Positions 1-6,180 of a stretch of 11,883 nucleotides of DNA are shown here, in pieces. The notes under the pieces were generated by a model. That model searched no databases, was not told the DNA's origin, and saw only the letters and a list, made by a program, of their open reading frames with translations. Position 1 is the stretch's first letter. Each line of letters begins with the position of its first letter. The translations under genes and the position numbers were made by a program. This DNA comes from Candidatus Brocadiia bacterium (lineage in GTDB: Bacteria; Planctomycetota; MHYJ01; WSZJ01): contig JABWAY010000117.1 in NCBI GenBank assembly GCA_013360825.1, forward strand, positions 1-11,883. The letters run 5' to 3'.

Positions 1-59
1 ACAACGACGGCGGGGCCGGCGGCACCGGCTTCGCCGGCGTCGCCGCCGTGCGCGGCTGA
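1..59 (+). CDS. possible C-terminal tail of a plus-strand gene (partial)
   Basis: Reading from base 3 gives 18 residues (NDGGAGGTGFAGVAAVRG) and then TGA at 57-59. Fifteen of the 18 codons end in C, and the purine-any-pyrimidine pattern is nearly perfect, as expected for coding DNA in this genome. That pattern is self-complementary, so the opposite strand looks almost equally coding, and the fragment is too short to identify. If real, it is the Gly/Ala-rich end of a protein encoded mostly outside the window and convergent with the zinc-ribbon gene that ends at 172. No function can be assigned. Confidence 0.35.
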   Translation, partial: NDGGAGGTGFAGVAAVRG

Positions 60-171
60 CCAGGACGCGGAATCGGGCCCGAAGGACGTCCCGGCGGGGG
101 TTGCGGCATCTCGATCTCTCCTCGTGGTGCAGCGGCCGCCCCCGGTCCCCCGGTGCGCACCGCCGCCCGGC
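60..171. other. short gap between possible convergent gene ends
   Basis: This is GC-rich sequence between the possible plus-strand stop at 57-59 and the minus-strand zinc-ribbon stop at 172-174. It contains a perfect 12-base palindrome, cggtgcgcaccg, at 151-162 and a gcggccgc octamer at 132-139. There is no T-run beside either on any strand, so I do not call a terminator. Confidence 0.4.
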
Positions 172-381
172 CTATGGCTTCACGGCTCTCCCGTCACGTA
201 CGATCAGGTCCGTCTCGCCGTCCACACCCAGCTCGTCCTCCGGGTCCGCCGGCGGCGGATCCGCCGCCGGTTGATGACACATCGGGCAGAGATAGTCCGG
301 ACTCGTGAACTCCGAGCCGTTCCGGATCGTCACATCCGCCAGCGGAAGACTCGTGTCGCAACGCACACAGAACACCACCAT
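172..381 (-). CDS. small zinc-ribbon protein of unknown function
   Basis: This 69-residue protein has two CxxC knuckles, C5-V-R-C8 near the N-terminus and C32-P-M-C35, spaced like a zinc ribbon that binds one Zn(II). The C-terminal half is acidic and proline-rich (PPPADPEDE around residues 42-50) and probably disordered. The ATG is preceded by a purine-rich AGGAGA about six bases upstream, one of the clearer ribosome-binding sites in the window. It lies 21 bases after the holA stop and is probably co-transcribed with it. Such proteins can be nucleic-acid or protein-binding adaptors, but nothing here shows a partner. The gene is confident because of the paired CxxC motifs, the ribosome-binding site and the operon-like spacing. 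The function is unknown. Confidence 0.75.
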   Translation of the reverse strand: MVVFCVRCDTSLPLADVTIRNGSEFTSPDYLCPMCHQPAADPPPADPEDELGVDGETDLIVRDGRAVKP

Positions 382-402
382 GGACGTCTCTCCTCTCTTC
401 GA

Positions 403-1389
403 TCAGGAAGCCCGCGTCAGGCGCACCACCAGAAGCTCGCCCGTCATCTCCTCGTCCCCGCCGGATTTTGCCTCCAGGTCCGCCTCCAGCAGCAGCCTCA
501 GCCAGGCCCGCGACTTCCCGGGCGTCCAGGCCGACGCCAGCTTCACGAACCCCTCCACCTTGTCCCACGGCATCCGGACCTTCGACCGCACCTCCGCCGC
601 GCCCCCCTTGCGGAAGGCCCGCGACCCCTGGCTCAGCCGCCGGACGTTCCAGAGCAGCATCGGGATCAGCCCCACCAGGCGCTCTCCCTCGCGGAAGTGT
701 CCCCGCAGCATCCCCAGCGCGCGCCGCGCATCGCCGGAGGCGATCGCGTCCAGGAGGTCCCAGATCACGTGGCGCCGGTCCATCTCCACCATCTCTTTCA
801 CGTCGGCCACCCCGATCGGCCGACCCGACGCGAACGTGCTCAGCTTCTCCAGCTCCCGGTCCGCCCGCGACAGGTCGCTGCCCACGCGCGCCACCAGTTC
901 CTCCACGGCGCCGGGGGACGCGGTCGCGCCCAGCTCCCTGACGCGTCGCTCGAGCCATTTCGGGATGTCCCGCTCGTGCAGCGGTCCGCAGTCGATCATC
1001 TCCGCCGCCTTCTCGATCGCCTTCGCCCCGCGGTACCGGCCGTCCCACTTGGCGCACTCGAGGACCAGCACGTCGGGGCCCTTGTGCGCTTTCACGACTT
1101 CGGCCAGCAGGTCCAGCTTGTCCGCCGCCTTGGCGTTCGGGCGCGGGAACCAGTCCGAGACCCCCCGGACGACGAGCAGTTTGCGTTTCGAGAAGAACGA
1201 CCGGGTCCTCAACTCCTCCCCGAGGCGCCCCGGCGAACTCTCCCGCGCCTCCCAGGAGATCCGGTCGGCGTCCGTCGCGAGCCCGGCGATCCGCTCGAGA
1301 GCGCGGCGACGGAACAGCTCCGTCTCGCCGGCGATGACGTAGGAGGGGCGCAGGGCCCCGGGCTGTCGGTCGAACGCGGGGAAGTCCAT
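403..1389 (-). CDS. holA: DNA polymerase III subunit delta (clamp loader)
   Basis: This is the delta subunit of the bacterial clamp loader, the AAA+-like subunit that opens the beta sliding clamp during replication. Its 328 residues match the usual family length (about 320-345). The N-terminus has the typical YVIAGETELFRRRALERI start (17-34). The clamp-contacting region follows, with LRTRSFFSKRKLLVVRG (60-76). The middle-domain signature is W145-LERRVRELG, then VGSDLSRADRELEKLSTF (169-186). The C-terminal collar helices include HVIWDLLDAIASGDARRAL (207-225) and LIPMLLWNVRRL (241-252). No Walker A motif is visible, as expected for delta, which does not bind ATP. The ATG at 1389 puts the conserved YVIAGE about 16 residues in, which is normal for the family. 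There is no Shine-Dalgarno; a promoter lies only 11 bases upstream. It has its own transcription unit, insulated by the terminator at 1477-1503. Confidence 0.93.
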   Translation of the reverse strand: MDFPAFDRQPGALRPSYVIAGETELFRRRALERIAGLATDADRISWEARESSPGRLGEELRTRSFFSKRKLLVVRGVSDWFPRPNAKAADKLDLLAEVVKAHKGPDVLVLECAKWDGRYRGAKAIEKAAEMIDCGPLHERDIPKWLERRVRELGATASPGAVEELVARVGSDLSRADRELEKLSTFASGRPIGVADVKEMVEMDRRHVIWDLLDAIASGDARRALGMLRGHFREGERLVGLIPMLLWNVRRLSQGSRAFRKGGAAEVRSKVRMPWDKVEGFVKLASAWTPGKSRAWLRLLLEADLEAKSGGDEEMTGELLVVRLTRAS

Positions 1390-1400
1390 GGGGGAGGGGG

Positions 1401-1429
1401 ATTGTAGCGGCGGGAGGGGAACGGGACAA
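1401..1429 (-). promoter_or_regulatory. sigma-70-like promoter of holA, giving an almost leaderless mRNA
   Basis: On the minus strand, TTGTCC (1429-1424, 4/6 to TTGACA) is followed by exactly 17 bases and then TACAAT (1406-1401, 5/6 to TATAAT). Only 11 C-rich bases separate the -10 from the holA ATG, so a start about seven bases downstream leaves a leader of roughly five bases. The absence of any Shine-Dalgarno in front of holA fits leaderless translation. The call is by eye only. Confidence 0.45.
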
Positions 1430-1458
1430 AAGGGAAAGGCGGAATGAGGGGAAGTGGG

Positions 1459-1474
1459 CCCCGGCGCACCGGGG
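1459..1474 (-). repeat. second hairpin just beyond the poly-U of the paralog A terminator
   Basis: Minus strand CCCCGG-TGCG-CCGGGG is a perfect 6-bp stem. Its UGCG loop fits the stable UNCG class, although the closing pair is G-C rather than the usual C-G. It begins two bases after the T-run of the preceding terminator. The same arrangement occurs after the paralog B terminator (3059-3074). Confidence 0.4.
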
Positions 1475-1476
1475 AC

Positions 1477-1503
1477 AAAAAAACCCCTCCCGCGGGGGAG
1501 GGG
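1477..1503 (-). terminator. intrinsic terminator of secreted paralog A
   Basis: On the minus strand a perfect 8-bp GC-rich stem, CCCCTCCC / GGGAGGGG with a 4-base loop (1503-1484), is followed directly by seven T (1483-1477). It starts 20 bases after the paralog A stop codon and separates that gene from the holA promoter. Confidence 0.85.
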
Positions 1504-1523
1504 TGATTCTGACTGGGACGGGG

Positions 1524-2666
1524 CTAGCGGGCGCTGCTGCCGGGCCGGGTCTCGGTGAAGTCCGTCACGGGGAGATCCTTCGGCGGCTCGCAGGTCGCGA
1601 CCGGTCCGGTTTTCCCGACCGACTTCATGCTGGTCTCCATGAGGAAGGAGGCCGTCACGAGCGTGCCCCCCATGGCGGTCGTGCTGCGGGCATCCATCTC
1701 GGACTTGAGCATGCAGCCGTGCTCGCGGCTGAACCAGCTGTGCCCCTTCTTCTCGGCGGCGAGCAGCATGTCCATGGAGACCTGCTCCAGCGTCCGGGCC
1801 GCGACACGGACGATCCGGTCGTTCGCGGCGTTGAGGTCGGCCGCCGGCCGGGGGTCGGCGGGCTGCGTCTCCGCGCTCTTGAACTTCGTCCGGACACAGG
1901 AGATCCGGCCGATCGGCTCCTTGCCGCCGAACGTCGCTTCGAGGCGCTCATAGTCCGGAAGACGGACGTCGCGGGCGGACTTTGCGGCCGCCGCCGGGGT
2001 CAAGCCGAAGATCATGTTCACCCACGCCTCGGCCGCGGTCGGGTCGTGCGCGGCTTCCGCGGCGCTGACCTCGCGGGCCCGTGCCCGCTCGGCCTTCGTC
2101 AGCGGGCGTGCGGCCTGCGCCGCCGTGGGCGGAGCCGGAGTTGCGATCGGTTCCGGAAGCGGCCAGGCATCGTCCACGACCGCCACGATCGCGCCCGAGG
2201 GGGAGATGTGGGCTTCGAACCGCGCCCCGAGGATCGCCTCGTACTTCTTGAACCCCGGGATGTCGGTCGTGCGCGACAGGCGGGAGTCCCAGGCGGCGTG
2301 GTCGCCGTTCGAGTCGAAGCGGACCTCGATGGCGGCGTCGACGACGAAGAATTCGACCCGGGCGTTCCCCTGGGGTGTCGTGCCGATGACGGTGCCGCGG
2401 AGGACGATCGTCTCCCACTGCGGATCCGAGGAGCGTCCGGGGTTGCTCGACCGGCCGGAACCGGAGCCGGAGGACCATCCGCCGTTCCCGCCGCGGCGGA
2501 CGGTCTGGCCGTCCACGGTGGCGGTGATGGGGATGGCGTTGTAGTGGAATTCCGAGGTGCAGATCCAGGTCCAGGTCCGGCCTTCCTCGAGGGCCCAGAC
2601 GCGGTCTTCCGCGTGGGCGGGGAGGGCGAGGGCGAGGAGAACGGCGGCGGACAGGAGGGTCTTCAT
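1524..2666 (-). CDS. secreted protein of unknown function, paralog A of a tandem pair
   Basis: This is a 380-residue exported protein. The start at 2666 gives a classical Sec signal peptide (MKTLLSAAVLLALALPAHA, cleavage near 19/20) with GGAG nine bases upstream. An in-frame ATG at 2714 would sit on the promoter and put 16 polar residues before the signal. It shares ordered blocks with its upstream neighbour: C36-TSEFHY, DPQWE (81-85), VRFDSNGDHAAWDS (115-128), KKYEAILGARFEAHI (140-154), AWVNMIFGLTP (214-224), IGRISC257 and WFSREHGC318. Three Cys (36, 257, 318) are common to both paralogs; C359 is extra. A Gly/Ser insert lies at 59-80, and an Ala/Pro-rich helical stretch at about 175-210. The layout (beta-rich, 'FDS', then 'ILG..FEA.I...GAI') recalls the DUF6263 style of planctomycete secreted proteins, but that is a guess. 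The function is not recognised. Confidence 0.82.
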   Translation of the reverse strand: MKTLLSAAVLLALALPAHAEDRVWALEEGRTWTWICTSEFHYNAIPITATVDGQTVRRGGNGGWSSGSGSGRSSNPGRSSDPQWETIVLRGTVIGTTPQGNARVEFFVVDAAIEVRFDSNGDHAAWDSRLSRTTDIPGFKKYEAILGARFEAHISPSGAIVAVVDDAWPLPEPIATPAPPTAAQAARPLTKAERARAREVSAAEAAHDPTAAEAWVNMIFGLTPAAAAKSARDVRLPDYERLEATFGGKEPIGRISCVRTKFKSAETQPADPRPAADLNAANDRIVRVAARTLEQVSMDMLLAAEKKGHSWFSREHGCMLKSEMDARSTTAMGGTLVTASFLMETSMKSVGKTGPVATCEPPKDLPVTDFTETRPGSSAR

Positions 2667-2714
2667 GGCGGGCGTCTCCGAAGGGAAGGTGCTGACGGAT
2701 CTGGGGGACGTCAT

Positions 2715-2730
2715 AGCAGACGGCGTGCCG
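2715..2730 (-). promoter_or_regulatory. sigma-54-like (-24/-12) promoter candidate of paralog A
   Basis: On the minus strand CGGCACG-CCGT-CTGCT has the invariant GG (2729-2728), ten bases, then GC (2717-2716), the signature spacing of RpoN promoters (consensus TGGCACG-N4-TTGC). Mismatches are the first T and the T before TGC. The GC lies 49 bases from the ATG at 2666, almost the same as for paralog B. The sequence also folds as a bulged hairpin (2714-2735), which may be incidental. Confidence 0.42.
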
Positions 2731-2740
2731 TGCTACAGAA

Positions 2741-2753
2741 GTGACGTAACCTG
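2741..2753 (-). promoter_or_regulatory. CAGGTT-AC-GTCAC element shared with paralog B
   Basis: Minus strand CAGGTTACGTCAC lies 11 bases upstream of the -24/-12 candidate and is preceded by an AT-rich tract. Paralog B has CAGGTTGTCAC (4210-4200) in the corresponding place, five bases upstream of its -24/-12 candidate. It could be an activator site or conserved leader sequence from the duplication. Confidence 0.25.
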
Positions 2754-3058
2754 TTATCTATTAAGTCTTTATACGCAGTTCACCGATTCCTGATCGCGCG
2801 TGATTACCTAAGAACATTTACAAAACGAGGTCTTTTCGTACACGACTGATCGCGGATGCAAACAGTCTGATGGCTTCACGACCTCGCCGGGGATCTCCGC
2901 CACCCCCTGTCAGTGAGACGCCGGATCCCCCCACACGCTCCCAGCTCTCCCGATTTGCCGCGACGGCCTGCGAAACGCGCCCGGCGCGACTTCGATCTGG
3001 CAATCCGGGGGAACCGCCCCTCCGGACGCCGGGCCGCGAAGCGATCCCCGGTGTCGAT
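2754..3058. other. non-coding spacer between the two paralogs
   Basis: There is no credible gene here. The first part (about 2754-2870) is clearly more AT-rich than the rest of the window and holds a TATAAA on the minus strand (2773-2768), but I find no good -35 at the right distance. Bases 2871-3058 return to GC-rich sequence without tRNA-like motifs, repeats or a supported reading frame. The short open frames across it lack ribosome-binding sites or family features. The AT-rich part probably serves as upstream regulatory DNA for paralog A. Confidence 0.5.
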
Positions 3059-3074
3059 CCCGGGTCTCCCCGGG
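3059..3074 (-). repeat. second hairpin just beyond the poly-U of the paralog B terminator
   Basis: Minus strand CCCGGG-GAGA-CCCGGG is a perfect 6-bp stem capped by a GNRA-type tetraloop (GAGA), one base after the T9 run. It matches the arrangement seen after the paralog A terminator. Confidence 0.4.
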
Positions 3075-3075
3075 C

Positions 3076-3110
3076 AAAAAAAAAGACCCCGGGGCACAGG
3101 CCCCGGGGTC
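3076..3110 (-). terminator. strong intrinsic terminator of secreted paralog B
   Basis: On the minus strand a perfect 11-bp stem, GACCCCGGGGC / GCCCCGGGGTC with a 4-base loop (3110-3085), is followed by nine uninterrupted T (3084-3076). It begins 16 bases after the TAA of paralog B. It should make B a separate transcript from A. Confidence 0.92.
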
Positions 3111-3126
3111 CTGATCCGCGATCCCG

Positions 3127-4131
3127 TTACTTGGTTTCGACCGGCGCCGGCTCACCCGTCCCGCCCGGCGTCAGCTCCGTGAACCCGCGCGACTTCAACT
3201 CCACCCCCCACTTCATCGTCGCATGCGTCGTCGACCGCCCGGCGCCGCTCTGCTCCGCGGCCGCCTCCAGCTCCATCTTCACAAGGCAGCCGTGCTGCCG
3301 CGAGAACCAGACGTCGCCTTTCTTCTGCACCGCCTGGATCATCGCCTCCGCCACCTTCGCCACGTCGGCGTTCGCGGGGGCCTTCACATCCCCAGGCTTC
3401 AGGCCGCGTTCCTTCTCCGCGCTCTTCAGCTTGCTCTTCGCACAGGGGTACTTCCCGATCGTCTCCGTCCCGTCGGCCCGGGCGTCCAGCTGCTCCTCCT
3501 GGGGGATCGACAGCGTCCGCTTCCAGGCCCCTCCCGCCTCGGGGGCGGAGGAGAACACGAGATTGAGCCATGCGGAAATCGGCGTGGGCGGATGCGTCGC
3601 CTTGGCCGCGCGCTCGGCGCGTTCGTTCTTCTTCGTCTCCTTCATCCCCGACACGTCGAGGACGGGCCAGGCGGCATTCTTGAGCTCGCGGATCGCACCG
3701 TCCGCGGCAATCACGGCCTCGAACTTGTGCCCGAGGATCGCCTGGTACTGCTTGTACCCGATGATGTCCGTCTCGCGGCTCTTCTTGGAGTCCCAGTCGG
3801 CATGGTCGCCGCTCGAGTCGAACCGGGTCTCGATATGCACGGATTCCACGATGAACTCCATCCGGGCCGCGCCGTCGTCGCCGACGTTGAGGACGGTGAC
3901 CTTGAAGGTCACGTTCTCCCACTGGGGATCCTCGGTCGTGGTGGTGGTCTCACCCGTGGTGAGGCCCTGTCCGGCGACGGTGCGCGTGAACTGCACGTAG
4001 TGGAATTCGGTGGAGCACTCATAGGTGAAGGTCTGGCCGGGGCGGAAGCGCCAGGCGGGTTCGCCCGCGAAGGCGGAGGACGCGAAAACCAGGCTGGCGA
4101 AGACGACGGCGGCGGAAACGAATTTTCTCAT
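3127..4131 (-). CDS. secreted protein of unknown function, paralog B of a tandem pair
   Basis: This is a 334-residue exported protein. The start at 4131 gives a Sec signal peptide ending AFA-G (about 22/23), with GAGG eight bases upstream; an upstream in-frame start at 4215 would precede the putative promoter. It shares with paralog A: C39-STEFHY, DPQWE (68-72), TRFDSSGDHADWDS (102-115), KQYQAILGHKFEAVI (127-141), DGAI, AWLNLVFSSAP (187-197), IGKYPC230 and WFSRQHGC282. It has three Cys, one fewer than A. The mature part is predicted beta-rich at the N-terminus, with a Lys/Glu/Ala-rich helix around 163-180. A Thr run (62-66) replaces the Gly/Ser insert of A. There is no enzyme motif, lipobox, membrane anchor or sorting tail, so it is probably periplasmic or extracellular. 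The family is not identified; a DUF6263-like fold is only a suspicion. Confidence 0.83.
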   Translation of the reverse strand: MRKFVSAAVVFASLVFASSAFAGEPAWRFRPGQTFTYECSTEFHYVQFTRTVAGQGLTTGETTTTTEDPQWENVTFKVTVLNVGDDGAARMEFIVESVHIETRFDSSGDHADWDSKKSRETDIIGYKQYQAILGHKFEAVIAADGAIRELKNAAWPVLDVSGMKETKKNERAERAAKATHPPTPISAWLNLVFSSAPEAGGAWKRTLSIPQEEQLDARADGTETIGKYPCAKSKLKSAEKERGLKPGDVKAPANADVAKVAEAMIQAVQKKGDVWFSRQHGCLVKMELEAAAEQSGAGRSTTHATMKWGVELKSRGFTELTPGGTGEPAPVETK

Positions 4132-4177
4132 GTCGCAGGCCTCGAAAGTGTCGCCCCATGAGCGACGGGGGATGGAT

Positions 4178-4194
4178 TGCATCCCGCGTGCCAG
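4178..4194 (-). promoter_or_regulatory. sigma-54-like (-24/-12) promoter candidate of paralog B
   Basis: Minus strand CTGGCACG-CGGG-ATGCA (4194-4178) matches the RpoN consensus YTGGCACGrNNNTTGCW. The whole YTGGCACG block is exact, GG (4192-4191) and GC (4180-4179) are exactly ten bases apart, and TGCA follows. The differences are a C at the purine position and an A for the first T of TTGC. The expected start lies about 36 bases before the ATG at 4131. Confidence 0.48.
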
Positions 4195-4199
4195 TTCCC

Positions 4200-4210
4200 G
4201 TGACAACCTG
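4200..4210 (-). promoter_or_regulatory. CAGGTT-GTCAC element shared with paralog A
   Basis: Minus strand CAGGTTGTCAC is five bases upstream of the -24/-12 candidate and preceded by AT-rich sequence. It is the counterpart of CAGGTTACGTCAC upstream of paralog A, which carries two extra bases. Confidence 0.25.
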
Positions 4211-4260
4211 AACACAATATGCCAAAAGGACTTACGGCGATCTTGTCAGGAGCTTCGCCC

Positions 4261-4277
4261 CCCCTTTGTCAAAGGGG
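4261..4277 (-). other. hairpin downstream of the hydrolase gene
   Basis: Minus strand CCCCTTT-GAC-AAAGGGG forms a perfect 7-bp stem with a 3-base loop about 80 bases after the hydrolase stop and 130 bases before paralog B. It is followed by G-rich sequence, not T, so it is at best a weak or factor-assisted 3' end structure. Confidence 0.3.
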
Positions 4278-4356
4278 CCTTACAGGTTTGCCCAGAAACT
4301 TTGCACCGGCACTCCCCTCCAAGGACCGGATTTGACACTCCCGGGAAACCCCATGC

Positions 4357-5259
<903 letters not shown>

Positions 5260-5306
5260 GGGGTTTCCTTGGGAAGGGGTCGGAGTCTGGACACGCGAGA
5301 ACCCGC

Positions 5307-5333
5307 GGAGTTTCGCGAAATGTAAGCAACTCC
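5307..5333 (-). repeat. nested dyad in the hydrolase leader
   Basis: Minus strand GGAGTT (5333-5328) and AACTCC (5312-5307) are perfect inverted arms 15 bases apart. They share two bases with an inner perfect 10-base palindrome, TTTCGCGAAA (5320-5311). GGAGTT also belongs to the longer repeat 5325-5339/5418-5432, so the two pairings exclude each other. It could be an RNA switch arm or a protein operator. Confidence 0.4.
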
Positions 5334-5432
5334 ACGATGCTCCCGTGCCGGCCATCTTCGCGTCCTTCAACGTCCTGCGGCGCCGTCGAAAACCGCGTCG
5401 TCTGAATGGCACAATTTCATCGTGGAGCTGCT
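5325..5432 (-). repeat. 15-base inverted repeat bounding a possible structured leader RNA of the hydrolase gene
   Basis: AGCAGCTCCACGATG (minus, 5432-5418) starts on the last base of the membrane-protein stop codon and pairs with CATCGTGGAGTTGCT (5339-5325). There are 14 Watson-Crick pairs; the remaining position is a G-U wobble on minus-strand RNA but an A-C mismatch on plus-strand RNA, which favours a minus-strand transcript. Inside, after a 5x5 internal loop, GTGCC/GGCAC (5412-5408 with 5349-5345) extends the helix. A 17-codon frame (MKLCHSDDAVFDGAAGR, 5420-5367) lies within it but has no ribosome-binding site. Confidence 0.5.
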
Positions 5433-6139
5433 CAGGCCGTGGGGGACGCGGACCCCGGGCGCGCCGGGGCCCCCGCCGGCGCGCGCCGGCGTTTCTGTGC
5501 GAACAGGAGCGGAAAGACGATATCGGAGAGGCAGCAGGGGACCATGACTGCCGCGAGCAGGACGAGGAGGACGAGGGCGAAACTCGAGGTCCATTCCGTG
5601 AATCCGAATGCGACCAGGTAGATGGCCGAGGCGAAGCTCGAGACGAGGACGTGGGCGCTGTGCGAGTAGAGCGTGACCTTCCGGACATGCGACGCGCCGA
5701 GCAGGCCGGTGCCGATCCCGAGGAGGACGCACGGCCAGACCAGCCAGGGTTCCTCGAAGGCGCAGATGTGGAAGGTCATCGGGACGCCGAGGATCCGCCC
5801 TCCGAGCCAGGGGAAGGCGATGTCGCCGAGCGCGCAGAGGGGGGCCGACCCGACCAGGCCGATGAACGCGGCGCGGAGGCGGCTGCCGTCGTGGAGCCAG
5901 AACATCCCGGTCGTCGATGCGGCGCTGAGCAGGAGGTGGATCGGGTGGCAGATGTGAAACAGGTCGGCCAGCGAGGCCCGGTCCCGGACCTGGAACACCC
6001 CCTGGACGACGGCCAGCGCGACCAGGGCCAGGATGACGGCCGCCACCGAGAAGGGCAGATGGTGGGTCAGCTCCGTCACCACGGGGTGCTTGCCGTGGAG
6101 GTGGTCGCAGGGTTCGCCGTGGATGTGGTCGTGGGACAT
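5432..6139 (-). CDS. six-helix membrane protein with His-rich N-terminus and internal duplication
   Basis: I do not recognise a named family for this 235-residue protein. The N-terminus has eight His in 27 residues and a tandem DHxHG (D4-HIHG and D12-HLHG) around Cys11, a likely metal-binding tail. About six hydrophobic segments follow (roughly 29-49, 63-81, 89-112, 130-148, 160-179, 185-214). The protein looks like two three-helix halves. HPIHLLLS (65-72) matches HSAHVLVS (160-167), and LCALGDIAFPWL (101-112) matches PCCLSDIVFPLL (201-212), keeping HxxHxLxS and CxLxDIxFP. FHIC occurs twice (61-64, 123-126). The tail is Arg/Pro/Ala-rich. Paired intramembrane His and Asp suggest a metal or ion transporter, but this is inference. 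There is no clear Shine-Dalgarno; the upstream promoter candidate suggests a very short leader. Confidence 0.8.
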   Translation of the reverse strand: MSHDHIHGEPCDHLHGKHPVVTELTHHLPFSVAAVILALVALAVVQGVFQVRDRASLADLFHICHPIHLLLSAASTTGMFWLHDGSRLRAAFIGLVGSAPLCALGDIAFPWLGGRILGVPMTFHICAFEEPWLVWPCVLLGIGTGLLGASHVRKVTLYSHSAHVLVSSFASAIYLVAFGFTEWTSSFALVLLVLLAAVMVPCCLSDIVFPLLFAQKRRRAPAGAPARPGSASPTA

Positions 6140-6151
6140 GCCGCTGCCCGG

Positions 6152-6180
6152 AGTCTAGGACCCGCGGCGCTTCAAATCAA
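6152..6180 (-). promoter_or_regulatory. sigma-70-like promoter candidate of the membrane-protein gene
   Basis: Minus strand TTGATT (6180-6175, 4/6), 17 bases, TAGACT (6157-6152, 4/6). The -10 ends 12 bases before the ATG, giving a leader of about five or six bases, as for holA. The match is moderate. Confidence 0.3.

Noticed and set aside
151..162. Perfect palindrome cggtgcgcaccg between two converging gene ends, as a bidirectional terminator
   Set aside because: There is no T-run on either strand and the loop would be too tight. Short GC palindromes are expected by chance here.
2763..2801. TATAAA in the AT-rich tract as a sigma-70 promoter for paralog A
   Set aside because: The hexamer at 17 bases upstream (CGATCA) is not a -35, and the -24/-12 candidate closer to the gene is better supported.
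2818..3003. A 61-codon minus-strand frame in the spacer between the paralogs
   Set aside because: It starts with TTG, has no ribosome-binding site, and its composition is typical of random GC-rich sequence.
4169..4185. Inverted repeat GGGATG-N5-CATCCC upstream of paralog B
   Set aside because: It overlaps the -12 element and start region; only 6 bp and not present at paralog A, so probably incidental.
5325..5432. Inverted repeat pair as the ends of a miniature transposable element
   Set aside because: No flanking target-site duplication is visible, and the right arm overlaps the membrane-protein stop codon. The G-U compatible mismatch fits an RNA helix better.
5260..5688. The hydrolase frame stays open for 143 more codons upstream (443 residues in all)
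   Set aside because: The extra part overlaps the membrane-protein gene in another frame and lacks family features. The start at 5259 has a ribosome-binding site and puts the signal peptide first.
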